From Dendrophyllia cribrosa (taxonomy: Eukaryota; Cnidaria; Anthozoa; Scleractinia; Dendrophylliidae), in assembly GCA_024195265.1 (NCBI GenBank), contig JAJLRJ010000006.1, forward strand, positions 3,649,407-3,713,406: 64,000 nucleotides of DNA. Reading direction: 5' to 3'. Under the pieces are notes generated by a model that saw only the letters and a program-made list of their open reading frames with translations, was not told the origin of the DNA and did no database searches. Shown piece after piece: positions 10,721 to 21,155 of the stretch (the stretch's first letter is position 1; each line of letters starts with the position of its first letter). Position numbers and translations under genes: made by a program.

Positions 10721-12459
10721 GAAGCTCTCCCAATATTTATTGTGAGATACTTAAGCTACCTTTCACACATTCTTTTTACTGACGTACATTAGAAACACTG
10801 TCTGAATGACTATTTCTACCCTTCCAAGAAATGCTGTCTTTTAAAAACAACTTCTGTAAGATATCAAAGTTTAAAAAAATCACAAAAGGAGACTTGAAAT
10901 ATTACAGAATTATTAGGTCCATTTTTGCACACTATTTGCCATTTTTTATATGCTCTCTTGCCCAAAAAGTAACTACTGATCCTTACTGGTAAATCTTGTG
11001 TGCCAAAATATTTCATTGCAAGACAATAAAATTAGACTTCATTTTTTAAGTGAACCTACTAAAGAATTAATCAAAACATCATCAAAGTAACACATTTCCA
11101 GAATAACTACTTAATGATAGAAGTCTTGAAAAAGTTGGTTACCTTCACAACACTACTTGACTTAACTTCAATAACCGCATGAGACTTGATTTCTCTGAAA
11201 ATCTGGAAATAAGACTAACTCCTTTTGTTAGACTATCTGGCAGGCTGCAGTTGCCAATAACAACAAAACTGAAGCAAGAAACTTCTGTGAATTGAATTGC
11301 GGTCTTCGCAGCTGTATCAAGACAATGAACATTAAGTATTTTGTTCTCCTTAAATGGCTCCTCTTAGGTGGAAGTAAACATCATGCCATCCATGCTGACA
11401 ATTTTAGAACTTCTACAAACTAAGCTGAAAAAAAAGGGTACCATAATTTCTAAGGTTTGATATTGTATCCATTTGGATATCCATTTGAGGGTGGCGGAGG
11501 GATACATTTAATAATCCCTTTTCGGCGAAATAACACTTTTCGAGCGAATTAATATTCTGTCTTACAAATACGCTACCGTGCGAAAATTATGTGTTAAGCA
11601 GTAGTCTTTCGCTCGCAACAATCGAAACCCAACAGAATGCCGAAACTTTTCACTGCCTATTTTGGTTTTAAAACCTTGGAGAGCTCTGGAGAGATATGAT
11701 GTTTTAAGTTGTTATGATATTAAGGAATACGTTATTTATGTTAAAATGTCAGTGACGCTTCGATTAAGGAGGAGGTACAACTTCACTTTCGTGGTATTTT
11801 CGGGGATGATCGCCATTTTCCTGCGAGCGGAAAATGATATTTTCTAAGGACGAAAAACGAGGATTAACTGGCTTGGAAATATAAATGAAACTCTTACATT
11901 GAGGTTCTCTTCTGTTACCAACGGACTATTTCGCTGATTCCCAAGTCTCCCATAATTAAAACCATAAAATGAGAGTACCGGCAAAATTACCAAAATATGA
12001 GATTTTACAAAAAGTTTGTTTATTTTCTTCAAATGTCGCGGGTAACTCGTTGCGTTGCATCATGGGATAGGCTTCCAATCCCCCCTGGCGGCACCCCTAA
12101 AAGTAACCAAAGCCAACCGTTTCACACACGAGCAGCGAGCTGACGCGAGCGAAAGATGAAGGCGTCACCACATGAGTACGCGCGTCAAAGCGAGGCTAAT
12201 TACGAAGCTAATTGCGTAGCATCAAAGCACAATTATTGCGCATCATTAATTGCGCATGAAATCAAGGCGAGTGGTCAGCCAGTCCAAGATGGCGCCCAAA
12301 CCCTGAAATCGCATGGCATCCGGCACAATTCCTCCCATAATCCCCTGCGCCCAGACCGATACCCGAAGAGAACAGGTAGCGTTCTCCTATCGTCGAACGC
12401 AACAAATACAAGTTAACTAAGCCACTTATACTATGTACATTAATAAATAAAAATAGAAA

Positions 12460-12690
12460 TTAATTGAGCGATTTTTTAAAAAGGAACTTGTCAGCTATGG
12501 CTCTAGTTTTGTTGTCGAGAGAGTTCCATAGAGATGCTGCTTGGTAGTATACAGATTTACGATAAAAGTCAGTGTTGGGCTTAGACATTGCGAATGACAT
12601 TTTTCTTCTTAAATTATATTTACAGTCGTATTTTGTAAAAAGGTTCAAGATTGGAACAAGCGTCACTAGGAGGCCTCTGCAGAGGAGAGA
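12460..12690 (-). pseudogene. LINE reverse transcriptase, C-terminal tail fragment
   Basis: The minus-strand frame reads ...FYRKSVYYQAASLWNSLDNK then IADKFLFKKSLN-stop. The xxLWNSL ... FKxxL pattern is characteristic of the end of ORF2 in CR1/L2-like non-LTR retrotransposons. The copy is 5'-truncated where it meets the TTAA-family arm at about 12694. No RT catalytic core is present, so it is a dead fragment. Confidence 0.6.
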
Positions 12691-12693
12691 GCT

Positions 12694-13797
12694 GGACAGG
12701 CTCCCAAAATCGAAAATCCTGATAATTCGCCAAAAAGACACTTTTGGGGAGCTATGTTAAAAAATATTATTGAAACTTTCTAGAAAATTTATAGTTTTCG
12801 AGAAAAAGGGGAAAAACGAAAATACCGGATTTTGCCTAATTAATTATGCAAAGATCACAGTTAAATTGACCAACTTCAGTACGCTTGTGCTGAAACAAGG
12901 TGCAACGCTAGAAAACGGGGATACGTTTTTCTTTAGTATAAATCATCTACTTTCTAGCCATTGTCCTTTACAAAGTTTTGCAGCGATTTAGAAAGTTTCA
13001 CGGTTTCTTTAAAAAATACCATCTCAAGCATTTTGTGAAAAGGCAAAAATTGAGCAAATTCAGTGGCACGAAATCCATCTTGGTATGTCCGATATCAAAT
13101 CAAAATATATACAAGGATAAAGTTCGGCCATCATACTGAAACAATAAGAAATAAAAAATCTGGGCAATTCAGATTCGTGTTGACAAAACGAAAACTTCGC
13201 GACGCGCTGTTGTCAAATTTGCATAAGTTAACAAAATTGTAAATACTACACAACTGTACAAGACTTTTCGTTCTGAGAAAATGCGATAGACTGCCGAATC
13301 GACCCATGAAAAATATGCCATATCTATTCTTAGATGGTTTATTTGTTTTATCTTAGCAGTTATCTATATTATTTTCGGCTTTGAGATATCTCAAATATAG
13401 AGGAAATCGGTAAAATTAATATTGGCCGCTTATTAATTGTCAACTGTCCGAGTTGGGAGGCAAACGCCGTGAAGTGGCGTAGCTGTTTATAAGTCAACTA
13501 CATTTTTAATTGCAGTTTTTTCATAAAATGTTAATTCTCCTTTGAAAAAGAATGACTTTTTCTTCAAATTTATTCTTAAAGGGGTTGTTTAGCGAGTACT
13601 AAAAGACTTAGCCTGTGAACAGGCTTCTTATTTGGGGAATTGGGTTAGGTTAAAATCGGCCAGTCCTCACTTCGCTCGCCGATTTTAACCTAACCCAATT
13701 CCCCAAAAAGAAGCCTGTTCACAGGCTATAAAAGACTATTAAACAATGTTTACTAAACTCTAACCGGAAGTCATTCTAGTACACTTAACTGGCAAAC
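12694..13797. mobile_element. Arm of a TTAA-type long-TIR element (inverted partner at 41260-42243)
   Basis: About 1.1 kb here is the reverse complement of 41260-42200 with modest divergence; examples are CCAAAAAGACRCTTTTGGGG, GGAGGCAAACGCC and TTAAAGGGGTTGTTTAGCGA. The other copy extends 40 bp further, to CGGGCTC|TTAA, so this one lacks its outer terminus. The left copy has also gained a hairpin MITE (13609-13728). Whether these are two arms of one giant element or two separate copies in opposite orientation cannot be settled from sequence alone. Confidence 0.75.
13609..13728. mobile_element. Hairpin MITE, hAT-like, with paired empty site
   Basis: A 120-bp palindrome with full ends, TAGCCTGTGAACAGGCTTCT ... 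AGAAGCCTGTTCACAGGCTA, is flanked by TAAAAGACT on both sides. The paralogous copy at 41310-41340 has a single TAAAAGACT and no insert, so this is a direct filled/empty-site comparison. The interior shares GGGTTAGGTTAAAATCGGC with the MITE at 940-1127. Confidence 0.92.
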
Positions 13798-13803
13798 AAC
13801 AAC

Positions 13804-14790
13804 AACAAAAAGTCTTTATGGCCAGTACTATGATCAGGTTGACGGAGTCGCCATGGGCTCTCCTTTGGGCCCGGTTTAGCAAATATTTTTATGTGCCATT
13901 TTGAAGAGAAGTGGGTGATGAATAACAGCGATTGTCCTACTGTCTGGTTTAGATACGTTGATGACACTTTCACCTTATTTCGCAACAAAGACACAGCTAT
14001 TAAATTTCTTCATTATCTAAACAGTTGGCATGTGAACATTCAATTTACCATCGAATTTGAACACAACCAAGAAATTCCTTTCCTTGATGTCTCTATCAAA
14101 CGCCATAACAACTCCTTTTCAACATCCATCTACCGCAAGAAAACATTCACTGCGGACTTTATACTAAATGGGACTCATTCACACCTCGAAAGTACAAGAT
14201 TAACCTCATCCGAACACTCACTTATCGCTGTTTCCGCATCTTTTCCTTACCCTCTTTGTTGCAGTCTGCCCTGAATGATCTGAAGAATCTTTTGTCACGC
14301 AATGGTTCCCCCCGGGGTATTATTACTTACAACATGAACGATGTTGTGACCAGAAGCCAAAACAAGTCAAAAGATCCTGTCACTACGGTACCCAAAAGAG
14401 ATGTTTTCATCGTTTTGCCTTATCTAGGGTTCAACAGTAAAGTCATAACACAGCAACTTAAATCCTGTATCTGCAAGTTCTATGGTTGTTTTAACCTTAG
14501 AATTATTTTTCGAAACACTCGCCGGATTAAGTCTTTTTCCCCTGCAAGGACAGACTTAGCCGCTCTCTCATGTCAGAGGTCGTTTACAAGGCAAGCTGCT
14601 GGGACTGTGACGATTTTTATACAGGTAAAACAAAGTGTCGATTACATGACAGAAAAACTGAACAGTTTAAAGCACTCACGAAGGGTTGTCACGCATCAGC
14701 CATTGCCACAGCATCAAATGGGATCATTTTGAAATTTTAACAACTGGGCGATCGGATATCCGTTGTAGAATTAAGGAGACATTATTGATT
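13804..14790 (+). pseudogene. Penelope-like element: RT 3' part and GIY-YIG region
   Basis: Penelope-like elements encode a reverse transcriptase followed by a GIY-YIG endonuclease. Visible are the VDGVAMGSPLGP motif (about 13843), the FRYVDDTFTLF catalytic motif (about 13945), IPFLDVSI, PKRDVFIVLPYLG, and FNLRIIFRNTRRIKSF before the endonuclease region. The frame shifts just after GSPLGP (about 13877), again at about 14250, and near 14560. Downstream, KASCWDCDDFYTGKTKCRLH gives the GIY-YIG-like core in another frame. The 5' part of RT is missing, so this is a truncated, inactive copy. Its last coding bases resume beyond the MITE at 14793-15356. Confidence 0.88.
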
Positions 14791-14817
14791 AAAGGGACAC
14801 TGTCACGGGTTGACATG

Positions 14818-14911
14818 CGCCAGTTCTCGTCCGATCACCGAAGTTAAGCCCTGTCGGGCGAGGTTAGTACTTGGATGGGTGACCGCCTGGGAATACCTCG
14901 TGTCGTAGGCT
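14818..14911 (+). pseudogene. 5S rRNA-derived segment
   Basis: TCTCGTCCGATCACCGAAG, GGTTAGTACTTGGATGGG and GACCGCCTGGGAATACC match the conserved middle and 3' part of eukaryotic 5S rRNA, including the internal control region. The sequence runs to GTCGTAGGCT. The first 25 or so bases of 5S are absent or unrecognisable. A T-run follows at 14917. It sits 25 bp inside the left TIR of a MITE, so it is more likely a 5S-derived SINE3-type head or captured pseudogene than a functional rRNA gene. Confidence 0.88.
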
Positions 14912-15010
14912 CATTATTTTTCTTTCCTTTACTCCCTTTCATTTTTTTTTTTTTTTTTTTGGTTCCGTCAAGGAGCCACTCGTCCTGAGGAGGGCAAACT
15001 GAAGCCAAAG

Positions 15011-15262
15011 TCATGAAAACATAGCATACCTTCGACGATATTCCAACGACAACAAATGGGCGACGAAGTCGCTGTCACTGGAAGCTTCATACCCGGCATT
15101 GAATTTTATAGCCTGAAGCCACGACCTAAATATCCGATTTTCCAAATATATTCGTTTGTGGTTTCTAGACCACGCTATCTTATATTCTGCTTGATCCTCG
15201 AACTTCCTCTTCTGTTCCGAATTGGTTCTTTTACCTCCACCGCCGCCACTAGTCGACGCCAT
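15011..15262 (-). CDS. Small open frame in the TTAA MITE
   Basis: An 83-codon frame with an ATG at 15262. It has a Gly-rich start (STSGGGGGKRTNSEQKRKFE), then a basic stretch, then FRSWLQAIKFNAGYEASSDS and FVAHLLSLEYRRR. The W...G...sD..hLLsLE layout resembles short N-terminal segments of some transposon or THAP-adjacent proteins, but I cannot name a family. Most likely it is the remnant first exon of the transposase that once mobilised the element. Confidence 0.35.
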   Translation of the reverse strand: MASTSGGGGGKRTNSEQKRKFEDQAEYKIAWSRNHKRIYLENRIFRSWLQAIKFNAGYEASSDSDFVAHLLSLEYRRRYAMFS

Positions 15263-15356
15263 TTTGAAATTGACGGTTCAACTTGAAAAATTCAGGCTGA
15301 ACTTTTCAAGTTTCGATTCGAAAAACTCGCGCATGCGCCCTCGTGACAGTGTCCCT

Positions 15357-15568
15357 TTAAGGATTTTTAAATCCTTAAAAAACCAGCTTTAAATGAAAAT
15401 GTGGGTAGTGAGAAACTTTTTCTTTACTAGCCTTGTATATATGTTTATATTTTCTAGCAGACTTTAAGATAGGTCTGTATATTATCTTTTTTTCACTATT
15501 GTCATTTCTTTTAAATTAGGTTCCAGTCTTTCTCCGTAGCATTTAAATTTATTGTATTATATCCAACC

Positions 15569-15599
<31 letters not shown>

Positions 15600-15660
15600 C
15601 AAACGTCAAGTCAGTAATCAAAGTTTTTTACAACATGCGTTGTTTTGTCATGTTTATAAC
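15357..15660 (+). pseudogene. Penelope-like element, 3' end of ORF and 3' UTR
   Basis: Across the MITE the frame continues as ...ETLLIKDF, a stop, then KKPALNENVGSEKLFLY and a second stop, the usual end of one Penelope-like subgroup. The following AT-rich DNA contains CTTCTGAAGATGTATGTTG and AAACGTCAAGTCAG, typical of Penelope-like 3' UTRs. It ends around 15660. Confidence 0.75.
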
Positions 15661-15833
15661 CGCAGTGTGTATTGTTTTTTTTGTTACAGTTACATTTTAG
15701 CTGCCCGCGTTTAGCAAAGGCTATTCTAGGCGGGAAGATTAAAGAAAAGTACACGGAGAAAGTTATGACTTTTTACAATTAGAAAGTTTAGAATTGAGAG
15801 AAAATGAATGAATAGTTAAATAAATATAATAAT

Positions 15834-17197
15834 TGAAGGGCCGAGAGCATGTCCAGCCTATATGACTTTTTAGGCCTTTTTTTATGTTTTCTCGCTCAGA
15901 ATAGCTCAGAATAGCCTCATTTTATCGTACAGCGAATAATATCACAAGCCCTTGTCGAATTTGCACTAACCCTAAGGAATTTGACCAATTTCACCTGAAA
16001 AAAGCAGAGTTCTGGCCCTCCAGTGCTTTGACGGTACATTCAGAGCGCACATGATTTCGAAGCCATTTGAAAGCAGTTTGGCCGTGAGAATACGCGACTA
16101 CAATACTTCTGACCAGTGCCAACAACTAAACGAAAATACCGTTATTTACGCACGCCTGGCTCGCTTATCTATCGTGAGCTCACTACGGCAACATCGCCTC
16201 TGTAGCGTGTGTGTAAGCCAACGTGTATGAGGCCTGTCCGGTGATTGAAAGACATCATTAAGTCCGGAAATCCTTGAGTCTCTAGCACTTCTCAAAGAAA
16301 CGAGTCGTGTTTCTTGTCCTTCCTTGTGTCTGAAGCGTCATTTAGCGCTCGAGGTGAAAAACGGACCTTGGTCGGGAAGACGAGCCGGCGGGAAAGTCTG
16401 GAATCACTTCGGATCAGAAAAGGGGCAGCGTCGAGAGTTGTGGGCCATTTCCCATCCCGTGCCGTGGTCGAAATGCCCGATATCCGAAGTGCTTTGAGAC
16501 TTATGGTATTTTGCAATAACTTTCGGGCGGGAACTCCATTTCGGTTTTGTTGTAGGATTTCCCGACATGCTTTGCGACAGTGGTAGATGGGTCCGCTGTG
16601 CGTGGTCGGGCACTTGAAATACAGCTAGTGAGTTGTTGCTGGCCGGCGGGAAGACGTTTCGCATTTGGAGTCTTTAATGCAACATTAAATTCGATCTAAA
16701 AGGATTTTGAAATCGAGATACGCGTTTTGATGCGTATCAAGCTTTAAGTAATAAAACTTAGCCTGAACTGAGCATGTGTTCGTCGGTGGTCTAGTGGTTT
16801 GGTCGGGGATTTGCGCTCGGACGGCTCCGGGTTCGAATCACGCTCAGTATCATTTTTTTTTTTCTTTCTTCGAACTGGACATTATGAAAGTGATTTACTT
16901 TTTTTGCGTTTGTCAAAATTCCTTACGTTTAATTTTAAAAAAATATCGAACCGTGTCAGTGCAAAAACAGAAGCTTACCGCAATATTGCGTTACAATAGG
17001 AGCCTTTGATTGATTGATTTTTTTTTTTTTGCATACGGTATTTCTCGAAAACGACGGAAAAAACAACGGAAAAAAATTCGGAACAATGTTTTGCAACTAA
17101 TTTCTAGTTCACATGCCAAAATTGGACAAATCTGAGCAAGAAAAAATAAAAAAAGGCCTAAAAAGTCATATAGGCTGGACATGCTCTCGGCCCTTCA
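15834..17197. mobile_element. 1.36-kb DNA element with 65-bp TIRs
   Basis: The left end TGAAGGGCCGAGAGCATGTC continues with CAGCCTATATGACTTTTTAG and reappears as its reverse complement ending at 17197. The TIRs stay similar for about 65 bp. The target duplication is not clear. No transposase is visible, and a tRNA-like promoter segment lies near the right end. It is inserted into another repeat whose halves lie at about 15800-15833 and 17198-17690. Confidence 0.85.
16781..16852 (+). pseudogene. tRNA-like segment with pol III A and B boxes
   Basis: TGGTCTAGTGG (A box, about 16787-16797) and GGTTCGAATCA (B box, about 16830-16840) are spaced as in a tRNA gene, and a T-run follows at about 16853. 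The acceptor and T stems do not pair properly, so it is a tRNA-derived SINE head or tRNA pseudogene rather than a working tRNA. Confidence 0.6.
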
Positions 17198-17690
17198 TAT
17201 CTAAGCACACTAATCTGCTAATCTAATTATCTAAAGTTATTGTTATTCATAAAAGAAATCCCAAGGGGCATCTAGTACGGCAAAGACAAAATGCTGCAGG
17301 GTTTGTTTGAAAGGAACAACTTGTCATGAGCGGTTTAAAAGCAGTGAAACGAACAACTTGAGTGCTTTAAAAGCAGTGAAGCAAAAAACTTGCGATTTTT
17401 GCGAGTTTCTATTAAGTGAAACAAGCAACTAAAGCGGTTCAGCCGCAGTGAAATGAACAACTGGAGAGGTTTAAAAGCAGCGAAACAAACAACTTACGCT
17501 TTTTGCGAGAAACGTGGCTGTTTAGAGGCAGTAAAACAAACATCTTGTGAATTTTTCAAGTGAAACGAACAACTTGAGTTGATTAAAAGCAGTGAAGCGA
17601 ATAACTTGCGGTTTCGGGATTGCTGTTATGAATAATAATGACTTTAAATAATTAGATTAGCAGATTAGTGTGTTTAGATATTATTGTTGT
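17198..17690. mobile_element. Hairpin-ended repeat with minisatellite core
   Basis: TATCTAAGCACACTAATCTG at 17198 and its reverse complement at about 17660 are the outer parts of 55-bp inverted repeats. Between them are about eight degenerate units of GCAGTGAAACGAACAACTTG (30-50 bp each, 17330-17620). Four units end in a GCGATTTTTGCGAG-like or GGTTTAAA-like tail. It looks like a MITE whose interior expanded into a tandem array, then was split by the element at 15834-17197. Confidence 0.75.
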
Positions 17691-17704
17691 TGAATTTAAC
17701 TAGA

Positions 17705-17890
17705 AATCAATTTTTTTTATTATCAAGGGCGTTTCAATATAGTCATTTTCGTTTTGTAAAATATCAAGTAGCAAATTGTGTAGTGTTTTTTAAAAAAAAT
17801 TTTCTAGGGAGATCTCTAATATAGTAAGGTATCTCATTCCAAAGTTTAACGCCAAATCGAGAGAGTGAATTCACGCAACATCGCGACCAC
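17705..17890 (-). pseudogene. LINE reverse transcriptase C-terminal fragment
   Basis: On the minus strand the frame reads SRFGVKLWNEIPYYIRDLPR and continues, after a one-base shift at about 17795, as KTLHNLLLDILQNENDYIET before a stop. The LWNEIP ... LLLDIL ... DYIE pattern marks the end of ORF2 of a non-LTR retrotransposon. It is a 5'-truncated, frameshifted copy. Confidence 0.6.
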
Positions 17891-18006
17891 GGTTTGTTTT
17901 CAAACGTGGAGATGTTCAAATGTTTTCATGTTAAGAACTGTGGATAGTGTTTTCATAGCCTGATCACAAATAAACCTCCAAATCATCTATGTTTATTACC
18001 TCTGAG
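17872..18006. repeat. Repeat segment shared with 39067-39192 and 41236-41258 (inverted)
   Basis: CACGCAACATCGCGACCACG followed by TTTTCAAACGTGGAGATGTT and on to ATGTTTATTACCTCTGAG matches, in reverse, 41258-41236 joined to 39192-39067. The right-hand copy is interrupted by an insertion at 39193-41230. It therefore serves as an uninserted reference. Confidence 0.8.
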
Positions 18007-20020
18007 TTATAGCGGAGCTCTGCGGGCCGAAGGCCCCCGTGGAGCCCATACTCATAGAACTAAACCTATGTCCGTCATTTTTCATGGTCTTCACGGCTAG
18101 CGCTTCGCGGGCGCGTGTGCTGCCCGCCGCCCGACGTGTTGGACAGGGCTAGTTCGCGGGCGCGTATGACGTCGCAAAACATGGGCGTATGGCGCCACAC
18201 AACATCCGAGACCCGAGATGTTTGTTTTCATTACAGATTTCACAACCAAAGAAGCCGAGATTCAAAGAATTTCCAAGCAAGCGAGGATTGTGATCCAATT
18301 TTTCTTCGTGTTTTTGTGTAGTTTTGGATAATTTTTTTAACGTGCTTAAATTCAGTTGTATCGATTTCTTGAATTTCATCCAAGGCAGCTCGAACTCGAT
18401 GCCCTATAAATGGTACGCGTTTTGCTTTTAAACATGAACTAATGGAGATTTGAATAAAATTGAAAGAAGATCGTGTTGTCTCTTTTTAGTGTTTGTTCAT
18501 TCATTACATAGATTGGAAAGCGATTTTATACTTCTACTGGTTCTATCTTCACTCGCGTCGCCTTTGTGTATTTTTACAATTTTAATTTCCAAATCAGTTT
18601 CTCGGGCAATTTTCGACAAGCAACAACTGTATTTTATTCGGAAAGTAGTCGTACTAGTTATTGTAGACGGAGAAAAAGTTGTTTTTGTGAACTTTTGTAC
18701 GGTCTAAATGTACTGTGCAGACGGTCGCGTGATACTGTTTTTGAAAATTGCTAAAATTGAAAAATAGCCCGGTCGTCAATCTTAATTCTTGTGCTTCCGA
18801 CCTTTTACCTTAGTTAAGTTTCACCTTAGTTAAGCTTGTTCAGAGCGACGCTGTTAGGCTCAGCCTATCTATATATATTAACTACATGATCAATTGACAC
18901 GACATGACTGTAACGCAGTTTATATTCATAACTATGGCAACCTTAGAAGCCCCAACAATATATAATATAACATACATTTATTGTGACCATTGTAAGTATC
19001 AGCATTTATTTATATTTTATTTTATCATATTCCCTGAAAGACATTTCGTCGAAATATCGACTGGAAAGCCAGCCTTTGAACAGACCGCGCCCAGAGACCA
19101 AGTCACGTATACAGAGAGAGATATTGCAAGTTGGGTACACCTTAGTCTTTGGAAAATAGAACTGCACGGTACCCTGTACGGGAGGTTTCAACTTGTAAAC
19201 AACTAGGAATAAGAATGTCTTTTTGGAGTTTTGGTTCTCTTGTGGTGCAAGCTCCCAAAAAACAAAAGCGGTCAAGTTAGTCGATTTAAAAGACTGTAAT
19301 CGGGATGTAACACCTCAGTTTTGAAGGGTTACAATATCTTGACAAACGTTGAAAGCATCAACGACGAAAGAAAGTTATTACTTGCAAGCGCAGGTGAGTA
19401 GTAACACATGACTTTTCTTTTCGCTGATAAAACAAGCCTTAGATCTGTTGGATTTGAACCTAATTATACCGTGTTGAGGGTTTCCTTAACTTTACCATAA
19501 CTTGGATTTTCGTCGCTCACGAATGTCAGTTGTACTGGTACAGGTACCGTACAAAAGTTCACAAAAAAAAACAAAAACAAAATTTCCGAATAAAATACAC
19601 CTGTACGTTGCGTATCAAAAATTGCCCGAGAAATTGATTTGGAAATCAAAATTGCAAAAAATATAAAAACATATTTGCATATTAAAAGGCGACGCAAGTG
19701 ATGATTATCCCCGTCTTGAGTAGCAATCCGCAAAAAAATGCAGGGAAATAACGACTTTAATTTGAAACGGTTTTCTCTGCTAAACACAGCAAAACGTCAA
19801 AAGTGTTTACCGAGCTGACGTGACATTCGGCCGTGTAGCCGCGCGAAAAACAAAGCCTCGCTTTGGTTTTAAAATTGTTAAGATCCCGGATGTTGTGTGG
19901 CATCAAACACGCATGTTTTGCGACATCATACGCGCCCGCGAGCTAGCTTTGCGCGACGCTCCGACGCACCGACACACATGTTACGCACGCGCGCCTGGAA
20001 AACATTCACCTTGAAAAATG

Positions 20021-20198
20021 TAATTTGTGATTACACCGTACTATCATAAATTACTATTTTGCCGGCACGTATCAGAGGTCTGGGGAGGGTGTTAGCGCGC
20101 AGTGAGTCATGGGATTCGAGTTTGTAATTTGGAGCCGTTAGTAAGGTGTGACATTCTACGGTCAGCCTTCGCAGTGCTAGGTTCACTTTCGTTTTGTT
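20021..20198 (+). repeat. Split direct repeat A1
   Basis: A 178-bp block starting TAATTTGTGATTACACCGTA and ending CACTTTCGTTTTGTT, repeated at 24865-25042. It forms the 5' end of the element and probably holds the promoter. Confidence 0.95.
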
Positions 20199-20232
20199 CA
20201 CGTTGTCTTATTCAGTTCGTCGAGTTCTAGTT

Positions 20233-20877
20233 ATGGATGAGTCTAAAGTTAGAGAGATCGTTGGCAATAGCAACAAAGATCTGCTCTCCCAAATCAAGGT
20301 TCTTGTTTCTTCCTCGATATCCGATCTAAAAAGATCCAGCGAGTCCAACTCGGCCGAGCAAATGTCGGAGATAAAGAAGTTGAAGAGAGACGCTCCCCCT
20401 ACGTTTAACAAGAAGAGCAACGAGGACCAGTTTAAAACAGTCAAATCTGTGCTTGAGACAGTACAGGACGCATCTTCTGCGTTGCAGCGCAATGATCTCG
20501 CCAAAACCAAGGAACACTTGGATGAATGTATGTCTCTGCTTAAAGAGCGCCAGAAATTAATTCTCTTAGCGGACAAGTCGCCGTATGGCTGGCAAACAGT
20601 CCTTGAGTATAAGCATCATGATTTGGCTGAGGATGACGAGGACGAGAAGAAGATTTACAGAGCTGAAGCCAGGACTGCCAAAGCTTCTAAGCGTTTCGCC
20701 TCGCGGGGTTCTCATTTCCAGCGTCGTGGATCGTCCGCCATGCAGCGTTCGCACCCTACGGTCGCTCATTTTCCTGGTCCTTTGGCAAGGCTTAATGCTC
20801 AATCGTCGACGGCCAGATCTGTGGGCCTTTGTTTTGCTTGTGGAAAGCCGGGTCATTGGGCGGGCCGCATGCCCTAG
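20233..20877 (+). CDS. Ngaro ORF1, gag-like with zinc knuckle, probably frameshifted
   Basis: The ATG at 20233 (MDESKVREIVGNSNKDLLSQ) gives about 214 codons. The middle is charged and helical (LKERQKLILLADKSPYGWQT), as in DIRS/Ngaro ORF1 proteins thought to form the particle and bind RNA. It ends in a CCHC-like knuckle, CFACGKPGHWAG, whose last cysteine is missing because the frame runs to RMP-stop. One frame over, the same DNA reads ACPSLLVHSNAQSHQAK and stops at 20920, supplying the cysteine. A one-base indel near 20865 is the likely explanation, so the intact gene probably ended at 20920. Confidence 0.75.
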   Translation: MDESKVREIVGNSNKDLLSQIKVLVSSSISDLKRSSESNSAEQMSEIKKLKRDAPPTFNKKSNEDQFKTVKSVLETVQDASSALQRNDLAKTKEHLDECMSLLKERQKLILLADKSPYGWQTVLEYKHHDLAEDDEDEKKIYRAEARTAKASKRFASRGSHFQRRGSSAMQRSHPTVAHFPGPLARLNAQSSTARSVGLCFACGKPGHWAGRMP

Positions 20878-21155
20878 TTTGCTTGTTCATTCTAATGCCC
20901 AAAGTCATCAGGCGAAATGAACAGCCGTGAGCGGAACGGATTTGTCCAGGCGAGCCGCATCTTGTTGCCTTGAGCGTTTCAATTTTCATTCAGTTGTAAT
21001 CTTTACTGTATTTCGCGTTTTTGTTTGTTAATTTTTCGTTACAGATTACAGTTATTTCCATAAGTCAATTTGTTTTCATATTGCGCGTTATTATTCTGCT
21101 CCAAATTGTTTATAAGCTATTTATTTTATATTCCCACTTTATTTAATATTTTTCA

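Larger units (their letters stand above)
7991..12087. mobile_element. 4.1-kb DNA transposon-like element, CAGGGG termini, 9-bp target duplication
   Basis: The left end reads CAGGGGGGGTTGGAAGCCTA and the right end is its imperfect reverse complement (12043-12087 region). Both continue into CCCATGATGCAACGC, giving TIRs of about 42 bp. GCGGCACCC flanks both ends (7982-7990 and 12088-12096). CAGGG termini with an 8-9-bp duplication resemble hAT, but no hAT transposase domain is visible. The interior has a spliced-looking exon at 8061-8335 and degenerate tandem units at 9460-10210. This is probably a decayed or non-autonomous element. Confidence 0.75.
14793..15356. mobile_element. TTAA-flanked MITE inside the Penelope-like gene
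   Basis: The ends AGGGACACTGTCACG ... CGTGACAGTGTCCCT are perfect inverted repeats. TTAA flanks both sides (14789-14792 and 15357-15360), as in piggyBac or Kolobok. Removing the element rejoins the Penelope-like coding sequence in frame. It carries a 5S-rRNA-like segment and an 83-codon minus-strand frame. Confidence 0.9.

Noticed and set aside
14818..14911. Functional 5S rRNA gene
   Set aside because: The first quarter is missing and it is embedded in a MITE.
16781..16852. Functional tRNA gene
   Set aside because: A and B boxes fit but the acceptor and T stems do not pair; called tRNA-like only.
20208..20576. Minus-strand frames over Ngaro ORF1
   Set aside because: Shadow frames of the gag-like gene with no domain.
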